Origin: Sanguibacter keddieii
GTDB taxonomy: Bacteria; Actinomycetota; Actinomycetes; Actinomycetales; Actinomycetaceae
DNA length: 64,000 nt
Reading direction: 5' to 3'
NCBI RefSeq assembly: GCF_001064145.1
Contig: NZ_JVOJ01000012.1
Span: forward strand, 1-64,000
Shown here: in pieces, positions 9,217-16,554 of the stretch
Position numbering within the stretch: position 1 is the first letter of the stretch
Layout: every line of letters starts with the position of its first letter
Position numbers and translations under genes: made by a program
The notes under the pieces: model-generated
What the model was told of the DNA's origin: nothing
Databases searched by the model: none
Seen by the model: the letters and a program-made list of their open reading frames with translations, nothing else

Positions 9217-9558
9217 TTATCGGCGGAGCGTGGCGAGTGCCTGGCTGACTCGGTGTGTGTCGTGCGGAGATAGCTTGCCGATCCTGCCCGCGGTGCCGAG
9301 GTAGGTCGGTGGCAAGAGGGCGATTCGGTCCACTCGGACGAGGGAAGGCTTCGTGAGTCCAGCCTCTTGCCACTCGTCGAGGGGAGTGTCGAGTGGGAGA
9401 GAGAGCTTGTTCGAGGCGCTGGTGATCATCGCCGCCAGGAGGCCCTCGGGTGAACAGGCAAGAATGAGGACCGGGCGAAACTTATAGCCGAGGTCGTCGA
9501 AGTTAAAGCGCGCGTGCTAGATCTCCCATGGAGCTGGCGTCGCCTCACTCGCCGTCAT
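9217..9558 (-). pseudogene. PemK/MazF-like toxin gene with in-frame amber codon
   Basis: Read from the ATG at 9558, which overlaps the 3' end of the antitoxin gene by 14 bases, the frame gives MTASEATPAPWEI, then TAG (9519-9517), then HARFNFDDLGYKFRPVLIL and onward for about 100 residues. This resembles PemK/MazF-type endoribonuclease toxins, with the KFRPVLIL core and a closing segment near VRVDRIALLPPTYLGTAGRIG. A single change from TGG to TAG at codon 14 would explain the break. A short restart at 9429 (70 residues) lacks the N-terminal strand. The toxin is probably inactive unless the stop is read through. Confidence 0.7.
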
Positions 9559-9814
9559 CCCAGTCTCCTGGGAGCCGCGCGACTCCATTCGCATCCATAC
9601 TGGGGCGATAGGCATAGCGCTCGAGTCCGTCAAATGTGGGAGTCTCGGGGCGCATGTCGAAGGGGAGGCCGCCAACCTCGATCGACTTGGCGAGGAAGAT
9701 GTTGATCGCGTCCGACAGGCTAATGCCCCAGCGTGCGTAGACAGCTGCGGCGTCGGCCTTGATCTGTGCGGTCGTGCGGGTCTTCACTTCGGCGGTGCGG
9801 GTCATCGTCGGCAT
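9545..9814 (-). CDS. RelB/DinJ-type antitoxin
   Basis: This 89-residue protein begins MPTMTRTAEVKTRTTAQIKA and has the ribbon-helix-helix pattern of RelB/DinJ antitoxins (WGISLSDAINIFLAKSIEVG, then LPFDMRPE). The acidic C-terminus would wrap the toxin. The ATG at 9814 is chosen because AAAGGAACGAC precedes it; longer in-frame starts exist. It is directly upstream of, and overlaps, the broken PemK-like toxin gene, so this module may now be an antitoxin without a working partner. Confidence 0.75.
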   Translation of the reverse strand: MPTMTRTAEVKTRTTAQIKADAAAVYARWGISLSDAINIFLAKSIEVGGLPFDMRPETPTFDGLERYAYRPSMDANGVARLPGDWDDGE

Positions 9815-9908
9815 TGTCGTTCCTTTCGTCAGCTTCATTATAGTCCCTGACTGGTGCTGAGATGGGGACACTGTGGGGCGGCGTGGACTAGTAGTAGGCA
9901 GTTTGCCC

Positions 9909-9937
9909 TTGATCTGCGGCTATATTCTGGCCATAAT
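9909..9937 (+). promoter_or_regulatory. Promoter of the orphan Phd antitoxin
   Basis: TTGATC (9909-9914) and CATAAT (9932-9937) are separated by 17 bases, a good sigma-70-type spacing. The sequence around the -10, GCCATAATTGTGGC, is partly self-complementary and may be an autoregulatory site. Confidence 0.6.
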
Positions 9938-9962
9938 TGTGGCTAAGAACGAAAGGGGTAGT

Positions 9963-10175
9963 ATGTCGACACTGACTATGGGGCTCGCCGATGCGAAGAA
10001 CAACTTTTCGCGAGTGACAGCAGAGGTGAATAGGACGGGGAAGCCTGTCACGATCCTCAAGAACAACAGGCCGTGGGTCGTCATTCAGCCTGCACAGCAG
10101 TCTGAGAGTGCTGTCGATGTCGCTGTTGACTTCATGGATGCCTACGCGGACGTGTTTGAAGAGCTCGCGAAGTGA
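9963..10175 (+). CDS. Phd/YefM-family antitoxin, apparently without toxin
   Basis: The 70-residue protein MSTLTMGLADAKNNFSRVTAE has the Phd/YefM fold pattern: a short N-terminal strand, ADAKNNFSRV helix, and KPVTILKNNRPWVVIQP. Such proteins bind their promoter and neutralise Doc- or YoeB-type toxins. No toxin-like frame follows; the next gene, 122 bases on, encodes a DUF2262 protein. The ATG at 9963 with GAAAGGGG ahead is preferred over the longer frame start at 9873, which would overlap the promoter. Confidence 0.8.
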   Translation: MSTLTMGLADAKNNFSRVTAEVNRTGKPVTILKNNRPWVVIQPAQQSESAVDVAVDFMDAYADVFEELAK

Positions 10176-10297
10176 ACGCTTTCGCCTTTACTCGGGGCGA
10201 GGCCGGAGTCGGTTTGTTTCCGACGTGATCACGGCGCCCCGCGTCGAGTAGGGTTTGTCGTAGCGAAGCGGCAGTCCTGGATCAAGGAGGATGGCAC

Positions 10298-11167
10298 GTG
10301 GATCTGCTCGAATACATGCGTTCGCAAAACAATATGACGCAGGCCGAATGGGAGCGCACGTTTGAGGATGAGGCCAGGGAGATCATCGTCCTGCTCGCCG
10401 GCGGTGGCGGGGCCGGCAAGAGGAACGGATTCTGGGATGTCTCGCACTACTTCATTGCGTATGTGGACTGCCAGACCGGCGCGCTGCACACGGGTGACGG
10501 CCGGATCGTCTATCCCGTCAGCGACGAGGAACACGACGCCGGAGGAATCCTCGATCGCTTCCGTCGGGAAGCGGTATACCGCCTCAAGGCGCGCAAGACG
10601 ATTCCGCACGAGGTTCCCGAGGGCGTGACCGCCTCCGCGCAGAACGAGTTCCTGATCGTCGAGGTCCTGGAAGACGATCCCCCGTGCCCCGCCTTGGAAG
10701 ATGTGCTGGCCGAATACCGCAGGCCGGTCGTGGTGACCGACGAGGTACTCGGAGAGCTCACCCTCGACAAGGACCTCGACATGTTCGAAGGGGAGGTCCT
10801 GTGGCGCGGCGAGCAGATCTGCCTGTCGCTCGAGGTTGATGTGGCGAACGAGGACACCTGGACTGCTGCCGTGGCCGCCATGAAGCAGATGATGGCCGAT
10901 CAGGATCGGTGGGATCGCGACATGCGGGCGTTCGCCGCGCGGGAACTGACGGAGCTCGCGTGCGACTGGCGCGAATCCGCCGACGAGGACGTCCCCGAGA
11001 TCACCGAAGAGAGCTTCGCACAGCGGATCGAACTCACGAGCATCGCGATGGATCCGGACGGTTCATTTTCCGCATACTTCGATGACGACGACATGTTCTT
11101 CGGACACTGCGTCACCGCGTATGGAACTCTGACGGACGGGGTGAGAACGGTCAACATGGAGGGATAG
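10298..11167 (+). CDS. DUF2262-type protein of unknown function
   Basis: This 289-residue soluble protein has a two-part layout. The C-terminal half (from about residue 145) opens with TDEVLGELTLDKDLDMFEGE and closes with SAYFDDDDMFFGHCVTAYG, the pattern of the DUF2262 family, whose biochemical role is unknown. The N-terminal half has a Gly-rich patch LLAGGGGAGKRNGFWDVSH. The GTG at 10298 follows AAGGAGG. A decayed copy of its 3' end lies at 12764-12908. It converges on a membrane-protein gene ending 6 bases away. Confidence 0.75.
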   Translation: MDLLEYMRSQNNMTQAEWERTFEDEAREIIVLLAGGGGAGKRNGFWDVSHYFIAYVDCQTGALHTGDGRIVYPVSDEEHDAGGILDRFRREAVYRLKARKTIPHEVPEGVTASAQNEFLIVEVLEDDPPCPALEDVLAEYRRPVVVTDEVLGELTLDKDLDMFEGEVLWRGEQICLSLEVDVANEDTWTAAVAAMKQMMADQDRWDRDMRAFAARELTELACDWRESADEDVPEITEESFAQRIELTSIAMDPDGSFSAYFDDDDMFFGHCVTAYGTLTDGVRTVNMEG

Positions 11168-11172
11168 TCGTC

Positions 11173-12357
11173 CTACATGGTGGTCGGAGCGGCGCTACCG
11201 AGTCGACGCAGGAGCAGGTAGAGCCTGATCGAGGAGACCAGGTCGGCGATGGGAATGGCATGCCCTCGCTTGTACTGTTTCGCCGTTTCAGGGGAGATCA
11301 GTTGCTCGTTGCGCGCGCGGGCGATCGCCGCGAACCCGTGGGACGAGGTGACGATCATGATGATGTAGTTCCCGAGGAGCACCGGGGGGAGGATGAATGC
11401 CTGAGGGGCGGGGCCGCCTGGGGCAAGCACATACGGTCCCAGGAAAAGGACTATCAAGGATGTAGTCAGGAAGAAAGGGAGGAAGCTGAGTTTGATGAGG
11501 AGGCCCCAGAATGCCAGTTCGCGGGGCTTGCGCCTGTCGCGAGAGATGTGCGTGCAGACGACACTGGCCGCAGCGCAGACAAGCATCACGAGCGGCCAGA
11601 CGTCGATTCGGAGCATCGGGAAGGGGGAGGGGAATGCCATGGTAAAAGGCCCGCCCGCATAGGCCGTCGCGACAAAACAGAATGAGGCCGCGAGGGACAC
11701 AACTGTGGGCCAGGGGATTCGTGAGGCTCTGGGGGCCCTCGTGGTGACGGTGTTGTTAATGAGGGGAACTGGTTGAGCAACGTTGAGTGTGCGTGAGGGT
11801 TGGTTGGTGTCCTGCGCGTTGGTCGGAACGGCACCATCGAGTCGACGCAGGAGCAGGTAGAGCCTGATCGAGGCGACCAAGTCGGCGATGGGAATGGCAT
11901 GCCCTCGCTTGTAATTCTTTGCCGCTTCAGGGGAGATCACCTGCTCGTCGCGCGCGCGGATAATCGCCGCGAATCCGTAGCACGAAGTGACGATCATGAG
12001 AGCGTATGACAGGACGGCATAGGGGGTGAGCAGGGCAAATGCCAGCGGTAATGCCTCAGGGCGGAGGGAGAACTGGCTACCAACAAACGCAAAGACAACG
12101 AGGCTCACCAGGAATACTGGCAGAAAGCATACCTTGAGGACGAGGCCCCAAAAGGCGAGGTCGCGCGTGCGCTCCGTGCGTACAAGCCCGAACGCGATGG
12201 CCGCATTCGCGGCGCCGAGGGTGACCAGCAGGAGGAGCCACATCAGCGGAGGAATCACGTTGAAGGCCCGACAGCCGAACAGGGTCCCCGCGGGTTCACC
12301 CGCGTAGAACACGACGATGAACGCGATGGGCAGAGCGACCCTGAGCATTTTGGACAC
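11173..12357 (-). CDS. Membrane protein made of two tandem homologous halves
   Basis: The 394-residue protein contains the same roughly 185-residue unit twice. Both halves carry LAFWGL(V/L)(L/I)K near their middle, then a hydrophobic hairpin, then GFAAI.RAR(D/N)EQ(V/L)ISPE and KRGHAIPIADLV.SIRLYLL. Each half has about four transmembrane segments. A third, single-unit copy is encoded at 12820-13455. I do not recognise the family. The fusion probably arose from tandem duplication and loss of the first stop codon. ATG at 12357; the upstream sequence TCATTGACTGG (12380-12390) also occurs ahead of the third copy. Confidence 0.7.
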   Translation of the reverse strand: MSKMLRVALPIAFIVVFYAGEPAGTLFGCRAFNVIPPLMWLLLLVTLGAANAAIAFGLVRTERTRDLAFWGLVLKVCFLPVFLVSLVVFAFVGSQFSLRPEALPLAFALLTPYAVLSYALMIVTSCYGFAAIIRARDEQVISPEAAKNYKRGHAIPIADLVASIRLYLLLRRLDGAVPTNAQDTNQPSRTLNVAQPVPLINNTVTTRAPRASRIPWPTVVSLAASFCFVATAYAGGPFTMAFPSPFPMLRIDVWPLVMLVCAAASVVCTHISRDRRKPRELAFWGLLIKLSFLPFFLTTSLIVLFLGPYVLAPGGPAPQAFILPPVLLGNYIIMIVTSSHGFAAIARARNEQLISPETAKQYKRGHAIPIADLVSSIRLYLLLRRLGSAAPTTM

Positions 12358-12500
12358 GCGGAGACCCCCTCGTCGATCGTCATTGACTGGAAACGAATAT
12401 AGCAGTCCTTCTCCTGTGAATGTCCTCGTTTCCGTTGGGAAGTGAATGCTCCTTCGCGTCTTGTTTGCGCTTGGGCGTGGCGACAGTGACCGTTGGCTGG

Positions 12501-12761
12501 TTATGTCGATTGTGCAGCGACGAAGAAAGGCACGAAAGTGTCAATGGTGTCGATGCGCTGCCCCCGCGCATCCCCTCGCAGGTAGAGGATCAGGCCGATC
12601 GCACCCGCCCCGATGAGTGCCGCTCCGAAGGCGGCGTTCGCGGACAGGTCGATCGTGGGGATGCCTGTGAGCATGCCGCAGAAGCAGGGGATCAGCCAGA
12701 TCGTCCACACGGCCATGTTGAAGCGGTCGAAGCGAGCCGTGGCCTTGTGGTTCTTGCGCAC
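12501..12761 (-). CDS. Small membrane protein, unknown function
   Basis: An 86-residue frame, starting MRKNHKATARFDRFNMAVW, has two hydrophobic segments (about residues 16-35 and 42-61). No family is recognised. The start at 12761 directly abuts the decayed DUF2262 copy on the other strand, and the ribosome-binding site is weak, so the N-terminus may have been altered by the same rearrangement. It could be a remnant. Confidence 0.45.
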   Translation of the reverse strand: MRKNHKATARFDRFNMAVWTIWLIPCFCGMLTGIPTIDLSANAAFGAALIGAGAIGLILYLRGDARGQRIDTIDTFVPFFVAAQST

Positions 12762-12763
12762 GT

Positions 12764-12908
12764 GAGCTCACCGAACTCGCGTGCAAGTGGCGCGAATCCG
12801 CCGACGGTTCATTTTCCGCCTACTTCGACGATGATGACATGTTCTTCGGGCACTGCGTCACCGCGTACGGAACTCTGGCCGATGGGGTGGCCTCGGTGGT
12901 GATGCAGG
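12764..12908 (+). pseudogene. Remnant of a DUF2262 gene (3' end only)
   Basis: The translation ELTELACKWRESAD joined directly to GSFSAYFDDDDMFFGHCVTA and YGTLADG closely matches the C-terminus of the intact gene at 10298-11167. An internal stretch of about 24 residues is missing and the 5' two thirds are absent. No stop is kept at the expected point; the frame runs on antisense to the neighbouring membrane-protein gene. This is a duplicated and decayed fragment. Confidence 0.8.
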
Positions 12909-13455
12909 GTAAGGCGTCCTGGGCGCTGGTCGGAGCGGCACTATCGAGTCGACGCAAGAGCACGTACAGCCAGATAGCTGCGACAAGGTCTGCGATGGGA
13001 ACGGCGTGCATCTTCCTGAGTCTCTTTACTGTTGCTGATGGGATTGTCTGTTCGGCCAGTAGGCGTTTTGTTGCAGCAAACCCATGGAAGGATGACACGA
13101 GCATCAAGCAGTAGACTCCCGCGTCCAGAGGGAGGATAAAAAAGACCAGTAGCAAACCGCCTACGTTGCCGTTGGAGCTATCTAGCGGAACTCCGATCGT
13201 GAGAACGAGCATGATGAGGAAGATAGGGAGGAATGCGAGCTTGACGACGAGTCCCCAAAATGCGAGTACGCGTGGAGCAACCTTATCTTGAGAGTGAAGC
13301 ACTGTCAGGGCACTGAAGTAGACCGCGATCAGCAGTGCGCCGATCCATAAGCCGATCGGGAAAACAGGCTGCTCGGGCAAGGATAGCTCTAAACATCCCG
13401 CATAGACCACAGCGACGACGAGGAGGGGTGCTGAAATACGTGCGAACCTGGCCAT
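12820..13455 (-). CDS. Membrane protein, single-unit paralogue of the 11173-12357 product
   Basis: The 211-residue protein shares LAFWGLVVKLAFLPIFLIML, SSFHGFAAT and MHAVPIADLVAAIWLYVLL with both halves of the neighbouring fusion protein and has four hydrophobic segments. After the family's usual end (LDSAAPT) it continues for about 35 residues (ending NMSSSSK) that are antisense to the decayed DUF2262 fragment. The tail therefore looks like read-through into a dead gene. ATG at 13455; function unknown. Confidence 0.65.
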   Translation of the reverse strand: MARFARISAPLLVVAVVYAGCLELSLPEQPVFPIGLWIGALLIAVYFSALTVLHSQDKVAPRVLAFWGLVVKLAFLPIFLIMLVLTIGVPLDSSNGNVGGLLLVFFILPLDAGVYCLMLVSSFHGFAATKRLLAEQTIPSATVKRLRKMHAVPIADLVAAIWLYVLLRRLDSAAPTSAQDALPCITTEATPSARVPYAVTQCPKNMSSSSK

Positions 13456-13513
13456 GCGGGGCTTTCCTTATCGGGCTTCATTGACTGGCAATGACTATAA
13501 CATCGCTATCTTG

Positions 13514-13552
13514 TAACGAGGCCTACCCCGCCAAGCAGGGTAGACCTCGTTA
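13514..13552 (-). terminator. Terminator hairpin after the aldo/keto reductase gene
   Basis: TAACGAGGCCTACCC (13514-13528) pairs with GGGTAGACCTCGTTA (13538-13552) with one wobble around a 9-base loop. It lies between the 3' end of the minus-strand reductase gene and the start of the next minus-strand gene. The stem contains ACGAGGCC, the recurrent element of the window. Confidence 0.8.
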
Positions 13553-13612
13553 TGTGCGCCTGGTGTCGCTACCGAAACAGTCGTGCGTTCGGCTCAGTGC
13601 GCGGTAGCGGGA

Positions 13613-14461
13613 CTACTTCTGGCCCTCCACGTCGGGCACGTATGCGAGGAACCCGGCCAAGACCTCGTCGTTGTGCTCGAAGAACGGCTTCCCCTTGTCG
13701 AGGGAATCGATCTGGGCCATGTCCTCGTCGGTCAGCGCAAAGTCGAACAGGTCGATGTTCTGAGCGATATGCGACGGCGTCTTCGAGCCCGGGATCACGA
13801 TGTGTCCCTGCTGGATATGCCAACGCAGCAGCACCTGGGCGGGGGACTTGCCGTGCTTGACGGCGAGGCCCTGGACGAGGGGCTCGGACATGATCGAGTC
13901 ATTGCCGCGTCCGCCCAGCGGGTACCACGCCTGCAGCGCGATGTTGTGCTCCGTGAGGAGCGCCTTGAGCTCCGTCTGCGGGAAGTAGGGGTGGCACTCG
14001 ACCTGGTTGATCGCGGGGACGACCTCGCATTCGTCGAGGATGCGCTGCGTCTGGGCCACGTCGAAGTTCGACAGGCCGATCGCACGAATCTTGCCTTCCT
14101 TATGTGCCTTCTCCAGGATGCGGTATCCCGCGACCGTGTCGCCGGCGGGCTGGTGCAGGATCATCAGATCGATGTAGTCCGTGCCCAGGCGCTCGAGCGT
14201 CTCGTCGACGGCGGTGGGGCGTTCGAAGAACGACGGCCAGAGTTTCGTCTCGAGGAAAATCTCCTCGCGCGCCTTCGAGGATGTGCGCATGCCTCGTCCG
14301 ACGGCGCGCTCGTTCACGTAGACGTTCGCCGTGTCGATGAGCGTGTAGCCGTTGTCGAGCGCGTAGGTGACAGCCGACTGCGCGTCGTCCGGCTCCAACA
14401 GGTAGGTGCCGAGGCCGACCTGGGGGATTGTGACGCCGTTATTCAGGGTGATGAGGTCCAT
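13613..14461 (-). CDS. Aldo/keto reductase (AKR, diketogluconate-reductase-like)
   Basis: The 282-residue protein has the AKR TIM-barrel signatures: GVTIPQVGLGTYLLE, the catalytic Asp and Tyr in LIDTANVYVNE, the Lys in LETKLWPS, the His in LMILHQP, and the NADPH-binding end IVIPGSKTPSHI. It should reduce carbonyl substrates with NADPH; the real substrate cannot be read. The ATG at 14461 is preceded by GGAGCTCAC. The gene stands alone and ends before a strong hairpin. Confidence 0.92.
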   Translation of the reverse strand: MDLITLNNGVTIPQVGLGTYLLEPDDAQSAVTYALDNGYTLIDTANVYVNERAVGRGMRTSSKAREEIFLETKLWPSFFERPTAVDETLERLGTDYIDLMILHQPAGDTVAGYRILEKAHKEGKIRAIGLSNFDVAQTQRILDECEVVPAINQVECHPYFPQTELKALLTEHNIALQAWYPLGGRGNDSIMSEPLVQGLAVKHGKSPAQVLLRWHIQQGHIVIPGSKTPSHIAQNIDLFDFALTDEDMAQIDSLDKGKPFFEHNDEVLAGFLAYVPDVEGQK

Positions 14462-14645
14462 GTGAGCTCCTTCGTTCTCATCAGAGGCGTGCGCTGGAAC
14501 GGCAGTGCGGTAGTCGAACTGCGCGGACGCCGCTGATTGTCAGCCTATAGTCATCCCGGGAAGGCATGCCTGACGGCGGTTGCGTGTAGGCGTGTGACAT
14601 GTGACGAGTTGGAGCCAGGAGCGCTGTGATCCCTCGGTTCTGCGA

Positions 14646-14685
14646 TTGACGAGGGCTTGCTCAGGCCTATACTGAACACTGTTCA
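14646..14685 (+). promoter_or_regulatory. Promoter and palindromic operator of the TetR operon
   Basis: TTGACG (14646-14651) and TATACT (14668-14673) are spaced by 16 bases. A perfect palindrome, TGAACA-C-TGTTCA (14673-14685), begins at the last base of the -10. It is the obvious site for the TetR-type regulator encoded 38 bases downstream, pointing to autorepression. Confidence 0.75.
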
Positions 14686-14722
14686 TTAAGGACTATTGCA
14701 GGTAGTAAGACGATAGGAAATC

Positions 14723-15310
14723 GTGCCCAAACAAGTGATCGACCCGGGGAAGCTGGTCAGCCAGGCCTACGCCATTGCCTCGCGCGACGGTATCTCCGCG
14801 CTCTCCGTGCGCAAGGTTGCCGCCGCATGCGGCATTGCGGTCGGCTCGGTCTACGGCTACTTCGCGACCAAGGCAGACCTGACGGCCGCCGTGCTCACCC
14901 GCTTCTTCGACGAGAACCTCTCCGACGAGCTGTGCGCCGTGCGCCCCGGCGAACGCTTCACCTCCTACGTGAGGCGATTCCGCGAGGTTTTGTGCGCCGC
15001 GCGCGCCAACATGAGCGTCGACTGGTTCGCCGAGATGCGCCGCCTCCCCAGCAATGAACAGGAAGCCCTCGAGGCCGTACGCGCCCCCATGCTCGCCCAC
15101 ATCGAGCGCGGACTCGCGCGCGTCCTCAACGCGGACGAGGCCGTGGATCGCTCCCGGCTCGTCGGCCCCATGAGTGCTGAGGCCCTGTGTCGATACGTGC
15201 TGCGCGCCGTCTTTGCCTCCCTCATGGAGGGCGGCGAATGCGAGACGCTGTTCGCCCTCCTCGATGCCGCCCTGTATGACGACACCGCAGACGAAAAGGA
15301 AACAAAATAA
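14723..15310 (+). CDS. TetR-family transcriptional regulator
   Basis: The 195-residue protein has a TetR N-terminal helix-turn-helix at residues about 10-55 (AYAIASRDGISALSVRKVAA, then GSVYGYFATKADLTAAVL) and a divergent ligand-binding C-terminus. It starts at a GTG (14723) after AGGAAATC. It overlaps the next gene (TAATG), so it most likely controls its own operon, including the small membrane protein, through the palindrome at 14673-14685. Confidence 0.88.
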   Translation: MPKQVIDPGKLVSQAYAIASRDGISALSVRKVAAACGIAVGSVYGYFATKADLTAAVLTRFFDENLSDELCAVRPGERFTSYVRRFREVLCAARANMSVDWFAEMRRLPSNEQEALEAVRAPMLAHIERGLARVLNADEAVDRSRLVGPMSAEALCRYVLRAVFASLMEGGECETLFALLDAALYDDTADEKETK

Positions 15311-15765
15311 TGAGTCGATTCCGCATCAAGAAACAGCCCCTGATCGCCGTCGCCGGCATCGTCTGGCTGCTCGCCGGCCTGAACGTCGCGATCCTCGGCG
15401 TACGCGCGGCCATCGACATGCGCGGAGTCGCGGCGATTATTTTCCTTGCGCTCGCGGGCGGCGCTGTCGCCATCTTTTGCGCGTTCCATCCGATGTTTTC
15501 CAAGCTCGTCAAGAAGAACGCCCAGCGCATCGCCGACCTGGAGGGGGAGCGCCACCACGTCGTCCGATTCTTCGATCGCAAGAGCTACATGATGATGGCA
15601 ATCATGATGTCCTTCGGCATCGGAATGCGCGCCGCGGGCGTCTTCCCCGACTGGTTTATCGCCTTCTTCTACACGGGCCTCGGTCTCGCCCTGACGCTTG
15701 CCGGCGCCAGCTACATTGCGCGCGGCGTGCGGGGACGCGCCTGGGCGTTTCACGGGACCAACTGA
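15310..15765 (+). CDS. Small four-helix membrane protein in the TetR operon
   Basis: The 151-residue protein has four predicted membrane segments in two pairs (about residues 10-32, 38-60, 95-113 and 116-138) with a charged middle section (LVKKNAQRIADLEGERHHVV). I do not recognise the family. Its ATG overlaps the TetR stop, so the two are translationally coupled and it is the likely regulatory target. Confidence 0.7.
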   Translation: MSRFRIKKQPLIAVAGIVWLLAGLNVAILGVRAAIDMRGVAAIIFLALAGGAVAIFCAFHPMFSKLVKKNAQRIADLEGERHHVVRFFDRKSYMMMAIMMSFGIGMRAAGVFPDWFIAFFYTGLGLALTLAGASYIARGVRGRAWAFHGTN

Positions 15766-15787
15766 GCGTTTCACGCACTCTGGGCGC

Positions 15788-15813
15788 AGGCCTCGTCGAT
15801 TTACGCGAGGCCT
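15788..15813 (+). terminator. Hairpin after the TetR operon (GGCCTCG-type stem)
   Basis: AGGCCTCG (15788-15795) pairs with CGAGGCCT (15806-15813) around a 10-base loop; a weak GTTTAT follows at 15820. It is another member of the recurrent stem family. Confidence 0.6.
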
Positions 15814-15852
15814 CCTGCCGTTTATCGGTCAGCTCTCCTTGAGAGTCGCGCG

Positions 15853-15887
15853 ATTACCGCCAGTGGCGGTATAAATCTGGCGGTAAT
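15853..15887. promoter_or_regulatory. Solo copy of the fic operator (35 bp)
   Basis: ATTACCGCC, TGGCGGTATAAA and TGGCGGTAAT lie in the same order and spacing as in the fic promoter at 16509-16543. No gene starts immediately downstream: the next gene, relE, runs the opposite way and ends at 15916. The copy looks like a duplicated promoter left on the far side of the relBE module. Confidence 0.75.
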
Positions 15888-15915
15888 GCTGGATGATGCC
15901 GGTCTGGCCGCGTGA

Positions 15916-16182
15916 TCACTGGTAGATGTGTCGGTGGTGTCCGACGGAAAACACTTCGATGATGAGGCGGTCGTCCTCGATGATGCACAGGGCGCGGTAG
16001 TTGCCGATGCGGTAGCGCCACTCGCCTGATCGGTTGGCTGTGAGGCCTTTGCCGTGGATGCGGGGGTCCGAGCAGCCCTCGAGGTTTTTGCCGATCCATG
16101 ACGTAATGAGTCGCGCGTCGAATCGGTCCATTTTCTTCAGTTGCTTGAGGGCTGCGTCGCTGTACTCGACGTGGTAGGACAT
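15916..16182 (-). CDS. RelE-family toxin (mRNA interferase)
   Basis: The 88-residue protein MSYHVEYSDAALKQLKKMD has the RelE/ParE fold pattern, with GKGLTANRSGEWRYRIGNYR and the closing IIEVFSVGHHRHIYQ. RelE-type toxins cleave mRNA in the ribosomal A site. It starts directly after the stop of its antitoxin gene, so the pair forms a two-gene operon. Confidence 0.88.
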   Translation of the reverse strand: MSYHVEYSDAALKQLKKMDRFDARLITSWIGKNLEGCSDPRIHGKGLTANRSGEWRYRIGNYRALCIIEDDRLIIEVFSVGHHRHIYQ

Positions 16183-16398
16183 TTACAGGCCTAGCTGCGC
16201 GAGTACCTGCTCGTGGGTGTAGCGAACGCCGTTATCTGCAGCGATTGCCTCGCGCAGGGTGGCGAGGTCCTGCTGGTCCTCGATCTTCTCGAAGACGGCA
16301 TCTCGAACGAAGTCGGAAATTGTTTTTCCCTCAAATTCGGCGTACTTGCGCACGACTTCGGCGTCCGTTTCGTCAAGGCGCATGGTCATAGTGGGCAT
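16183..16398 (-). CDS. RelB-type antitoxin partner
   Basis: The 71-residue protein MPTMTMRLDETDAEVVRKYA has a ribbon-helix-helix N-terminus (TISDFVRDAVFEKIED) and an acidic toxin-binding tail. It precedes relE on the same strand with no gap. A perfect 15-bp palindrome lies 18-32 bases upstream of its ATG and is the likely autoregulatory operator. Confidence 0.87.
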   Translation of the reverse strand: MPTMTMRLDETDAEVVRKYAEFEGKTISDFVRDAVFEKIEDQQDLATLREAIAADNGVRYTHEQVLAQLGL

Positions 16399-16415
16399 GG
16401 TGGCCTCCTAGAGCT

Positions 16416-16430
16416 GAATACAATGTATTC
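16416..16430 (-). promoter_or_regulatory. Palindromic operator of the relBE operon
   Basis: GAATACA-A-TGTATTC is a perfect 7-1-7 inverted repeat just upstream of the antitoxin start. Its position and symmetry suit binding by the ribbon-helix-helix antitoxin. Confidence 0.75.
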
Positions 16431-16508
16431 TAGTTCTCCCTGGTGTCAATGTGCAATGGTTGCCCTTCTGTCTGGGGAGAGGTGAATCGTATTGCGGGCC
16501 TCTGTTTG

Positions 16509-16543
16509 ATTACCGCCAATGACGGTATAATTGTGGCGGTAAT
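16509..16543 (+). promoter_or_regulatory. fic promoter/operator
   Basis: The 9-bp arms ATTACCGCC (16509-16517) and GGCGGTAAT (16535-16543) form an inverted repeat. A third half-site GACGGTAT and a -10-like TATAAT lie between them. The site ends 11 bases before the fic ATG and includes part of the AGGAGG region's upstream side. It probably binds the winged-helix domain at the C-terminus of the Fic protein itself. Confidence 0.75.
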
Positions 16544-16554
16544 AGGAGGCGATC

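Noticed and set aside
12380..12571. A 63-codon minus-strand frame between the membrane-protein genes
   Set aside because: It overlaps the better-supported small membrane-protein frame, has no ribosome-binding site and no recognisable domain.
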